This document shows, in pieces, positions 6,045-7,611 of a DNA stretch of 7,611 nucleotides. Within the stretch, counting starts at the first letter, position 1. Each line of letters starts with the position of its first letter. The notes under the pieces are model-generated. The model had not been told where the DNA came from. It did no database searches and saw only the letters and a list, made by a program, of their open reading frames with translations. This DNA is from Hyphomicrobiales bacterium (GTDB taxonomy: Bacteria; Pseudomonadota; Alphaproteobacteria; Rhizobiales; Xanthobacteraceae), in assembly GCA_017304505.1 (NCBI GenBank), contig JAFKKQ010000429.1, forward strand, positions 1-7,611, in the 5' to 3' direction. Both the position numbers and the translations under genes were made by a program.

Positions 6045-7442
6045 TCAGCGGCGTGAGCCGCCGGCGGGCTTGGAACTTACGATATCGTCGGCCTTCACCC
6101 AGCCGGGCGAGCCGATGGGGAAACGGGCCTTGGCGCGCGCCGCGATCTGTCGCGCGGTCGCGCCATCGCCGCGCATGAACGCGGCAAGCGCCGATGCCAG
6201 ATCGGCCTGGGCGAGGTCGCCTTCGCGGCCGTAAGCCATCGCGAGCTGGGTGTAGCCGTCGGCCGATTCAGGCTCCTGGGCCAGCGCGGTCCGCAGCAGC
6301 TTGACGGCCTCCTTGGCCGACTTCGGGTTGTTGGTGGCGTTGAGCGCTTGCGCCAGCAGGATCTGGATCAGTGCCGGATGCGGCGCCAGGCGGACCGCGT
6401 GCTGCAACGGCGCGATGGCTTCGGTGGGATGACCGCCCTCCATCAGGGCTTGTCCCTTGAGTTCGTAAAAATACGGATTGTTCGGCTGGGTGTGAATCAA
6501 CCCATCAATCTGCTCGATGGCGCTGCGCAGGCCGGCGTGACGATAGGTCGAGATCGCGCGTGCATAGCGCGCCGGCAGGCTGTTGTCGCTCATCGGATAG
6601 CGGCGCGCCACCGTACCGGCACGGTCGAGGAAACCGAAAAGCTTGGCCCGCATCAGGTCGTGGCGTAGTTGCAGCTCCGGGGAATCTTTCTTGTTCCAAT
6701 ACGGGCTGGATTTGGCCTGCGTTTCGAGGGCTGCGACGCGGTCGGCCGGCATCGGGTGCGACTGCAGATAGGGGTCGGCCGTTCGTGCCGAGAACAGCAT
6801 CTCGTCGCTGAGCCGCTTGAACGTATCGTACATGCCTTTTGGCGATTGGCCGGTTGCCGTGAGGAACTTCACGCCGGCGCGGTCGGCCTGTTCCTCCTGC
6901 GCGCGCTGATAGGACAACAGCGACCGGCGGATGGTTTCCTGCGGGCCAAGAATGGCGGCGGCCGGATTTCCGCCCCCGCGTCCCGCCGCGACCGCGGCGC
7001 CGACACCGAGGAGCATGGCAATGATCGACTGGGTTTGCGCCTGGGCAAGCTGCTGGCGCAGGCGTGAAAGGTGCCCGCCGGCGATGTGGCCGCTTTCGTG
7101 CGCGAGCACGCCGATCACTTCGTTTGGCGTTTTGGCATCCATCAGCGCGCCGGCGTTGATGAAGATGCGGCGACCGTCCATGACAAAGGCGTTGAAGGCG
7201 CGGTCGTTGATGATGGTGACCCGGATGTTCTGCTGCCCGAGCCCCGCGGCGCGCAGGATTGGCTGCGAATAGTCGCGCAGCAACTGCTCGATCTCCGCAT
7301 CACGGATCAGCGGCACGCCCCGCGGGACGCTTTGGGCGCGCGCCACCATCGGCGCGGCCGCAATTGCAACCGACATCGCCAGCGCAAATGCATGTGCTGG
7401 CGTGCACCGCCGCACCCTGGTAGGTCTTCCGACGTCAGCCAT
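6045..7442 (-). CDS. BepA-like periplasmic M48 zinc metalloprotease with TPR repeats
   Basis: A 465-residue envelope protease/chaperone resembling E. coli BepA (YfgC), which supports assembly and quality control of outer-membrane proteins. After a signal peptide (about 1-37, with RR at 11-12, a hydrophobic stretch, and cleavage after ARA) the M48 domain spans about 45-245: zinc-binding HESGH at 115-119, third ligand E183 with D187 in EEQAD, and H229 in SHPMPADR, the equivalent of BepA's regulatory His246. A Gly/Ala-rich hydrophobic stretch lies at about 139-165. TPR repeats fill about 290-445 (for example NPYFYELKGQALMEGGHPTE). ATG 7442 is preferred: a TTG at 7466 also opens the frame but would fall within a few bases of the predicted transcription start. 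The gene heads an operon with the DsbA-like protein, whose start is 21 bp after this stop. Confidence 0.94.
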   Translation of the reverse strand: MADVGRPTRVRRCTPAHAFALAMSVAIAAAPMVARAQSVPRGVPLIRDAEIEQLLRDYSQPILRAAGLGQQNIRVTIINDRAFNAFVMDGRRIFINAGALMDAKTPNEVIGVLAHESGHIAGGHLSRLRQQLAQAQTQSIIAMLLGVGAAVAAGRGGGNPAAAILGPQETIRRSLLSYQRAQEEQADRAGVKFLTATGQSPKGMYDTFKRLSDEMLFSARTADPYLQSHPMPADRVAALETQAKSSPYWNKKDSPELQLRHDLMRAKLFGFLDRAGTVARRYPMSDNSLPARYARAISTYRHAGLRSAIEQIDGLIHTQPNNPYFYELKGQALMEGGHPTEAIAPLQHAVRLAPHPALIQILLAQALNATNNPKSAKEAVKLLRTALAQEPESADGYTQLAMAYGREGDLAQADLASALAAFMRGDGATARQIAARAKARFPIGSPGWVKADDIVSSKPAGGSRR

Positions 7443-7475
7443 ATCCGTTCGGGATCGCGAGCCCAATGTTCAGCC

Positions 7476-7504
7476 AACCTAGTGGCGGCCCCCCGAAGGG
7501 TCAA
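7476..7504 (-). promoter_or_regulatory. Housekeeping promoter of the M48 peptidase / DsbA operon
   Basis: On the minus strand TTGACC (7504-7499) and TAGGTT (7481-7476) are spaced exactly 17 bp, a common form of alphaproteobacterial sigma-70 promoter. Transcription would start near 7469, giving a leader of about 27 nt before ATG 7442. Confidence 0.55.
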
Positions 7505-7530
7505 CGCGGCCGCCGATCACGTCTCAGCGA

Positions 7531-7611
7531 ATGGCGGTAAGGAGCGGCCGAATGCGGCAACAGCGGGGCAGGGCTTTTTCCTGCCGATGCGCAGCAACGG
7601 AAAACCGGCGA
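7531..7611 (+). other. Possible start of a divergent gene or its leader, running off the right edge
   Basis: An open plus-strand frame begins at ATG 7531 or, better, ATG 7552, which has a perfect AAGGAG (7540-7545) six to seven bases upstream, and stays open to the window end (20 codons from 7552). The peptide is short, Arg-rich and unrecognised. A hairpin, GGCAGG (7567-7572) with CCTGCC (7580-7585) around a T-rich loop, lies inside, which would equally suit the 5' untranslated leader of a divergent gene beyond 7611. No family can be assigned. Confidence 0.25.

Noticed and set aside
1..7611. Insertion sequences, CRISPR arrays, tRNA/rRNA genes, phage or toxin-antitoxin genes
   Set aside because: No transposase, terminal repeats, regularly spaced repeats, cloverleaf or small-gene pair was seen on either strand; nearly all DNA is accounted for by recognised genes.

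Overview
The window comes from a GC-rich alphaproteobacterial chromosome, most likely a Hyphomicrobiales member close to Bradyrhizobium, Rhodopseudomonas or other Xanthobacteraceae. The signs are the uniformly high GC, the run M48 peptidase / DsbA-like / aroQ / accB / accC / aat on one strand, and the wording of the Aat and AccC proteins. No insertion sequence, prophage, CRISPR array, tRNA or rRNA is visible. Genes cover almost everything; no gene-free stretch exceeds 300 bp. All genes but one (a response regulator) lie on the minus strand.

Read in the direction of transcription, right to left: a promoter at 7476-7504 drives a two-gene envelope operon, a BepA-like M48 metalloprotease with TPR repeats (6045-7442) and a secreted DsbA/ScsC-like thiol oxidoreductase (5259-6023). 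The operon ends in a strong intrinsic terminator (5192-5229). A separate operon follows: aroQ (4590-5012), accB (4105-4587) and accC (2660-4012), covering the shikimate pathway and acetyl-CoA carboxylase. Next come a short NfeD-type membrane protein (1988-2605) and a slipin/band-7 protein (1212-1973), 14 bp apart and presumably working together in the membrane. A single-domain CheY-like response regulator (827-1207, plus strand) converges on the slipin gene; the two stop codons lie inside one 14-bp perfect palindrome. At the left edge aat (leucyl/phenylalanyl-tRNA-protein transferase) starts at 658 on the minus strand and runs out of the window.

Most of this is housekeeping, but two proteins are abnormal. 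AroQ appears to have an in-frame deletion of about 19 residues that removes the catalytic histidine segment of type II dehydroquinases, plus loss of a conserved arginine, so it is probably inactive although its frame is open and its stop codon is coupled to accB. NfeD lacks the whole N-terminal ClpP-like protease domain of the long form and starts right before its membrane part. I do not see a convincing novel multi-gene system; these two lesions, the slipin/NfeD/regulator insertion next to accC, and a candidate stress-sigma promoter ahead of the regulator are the points worth following up.
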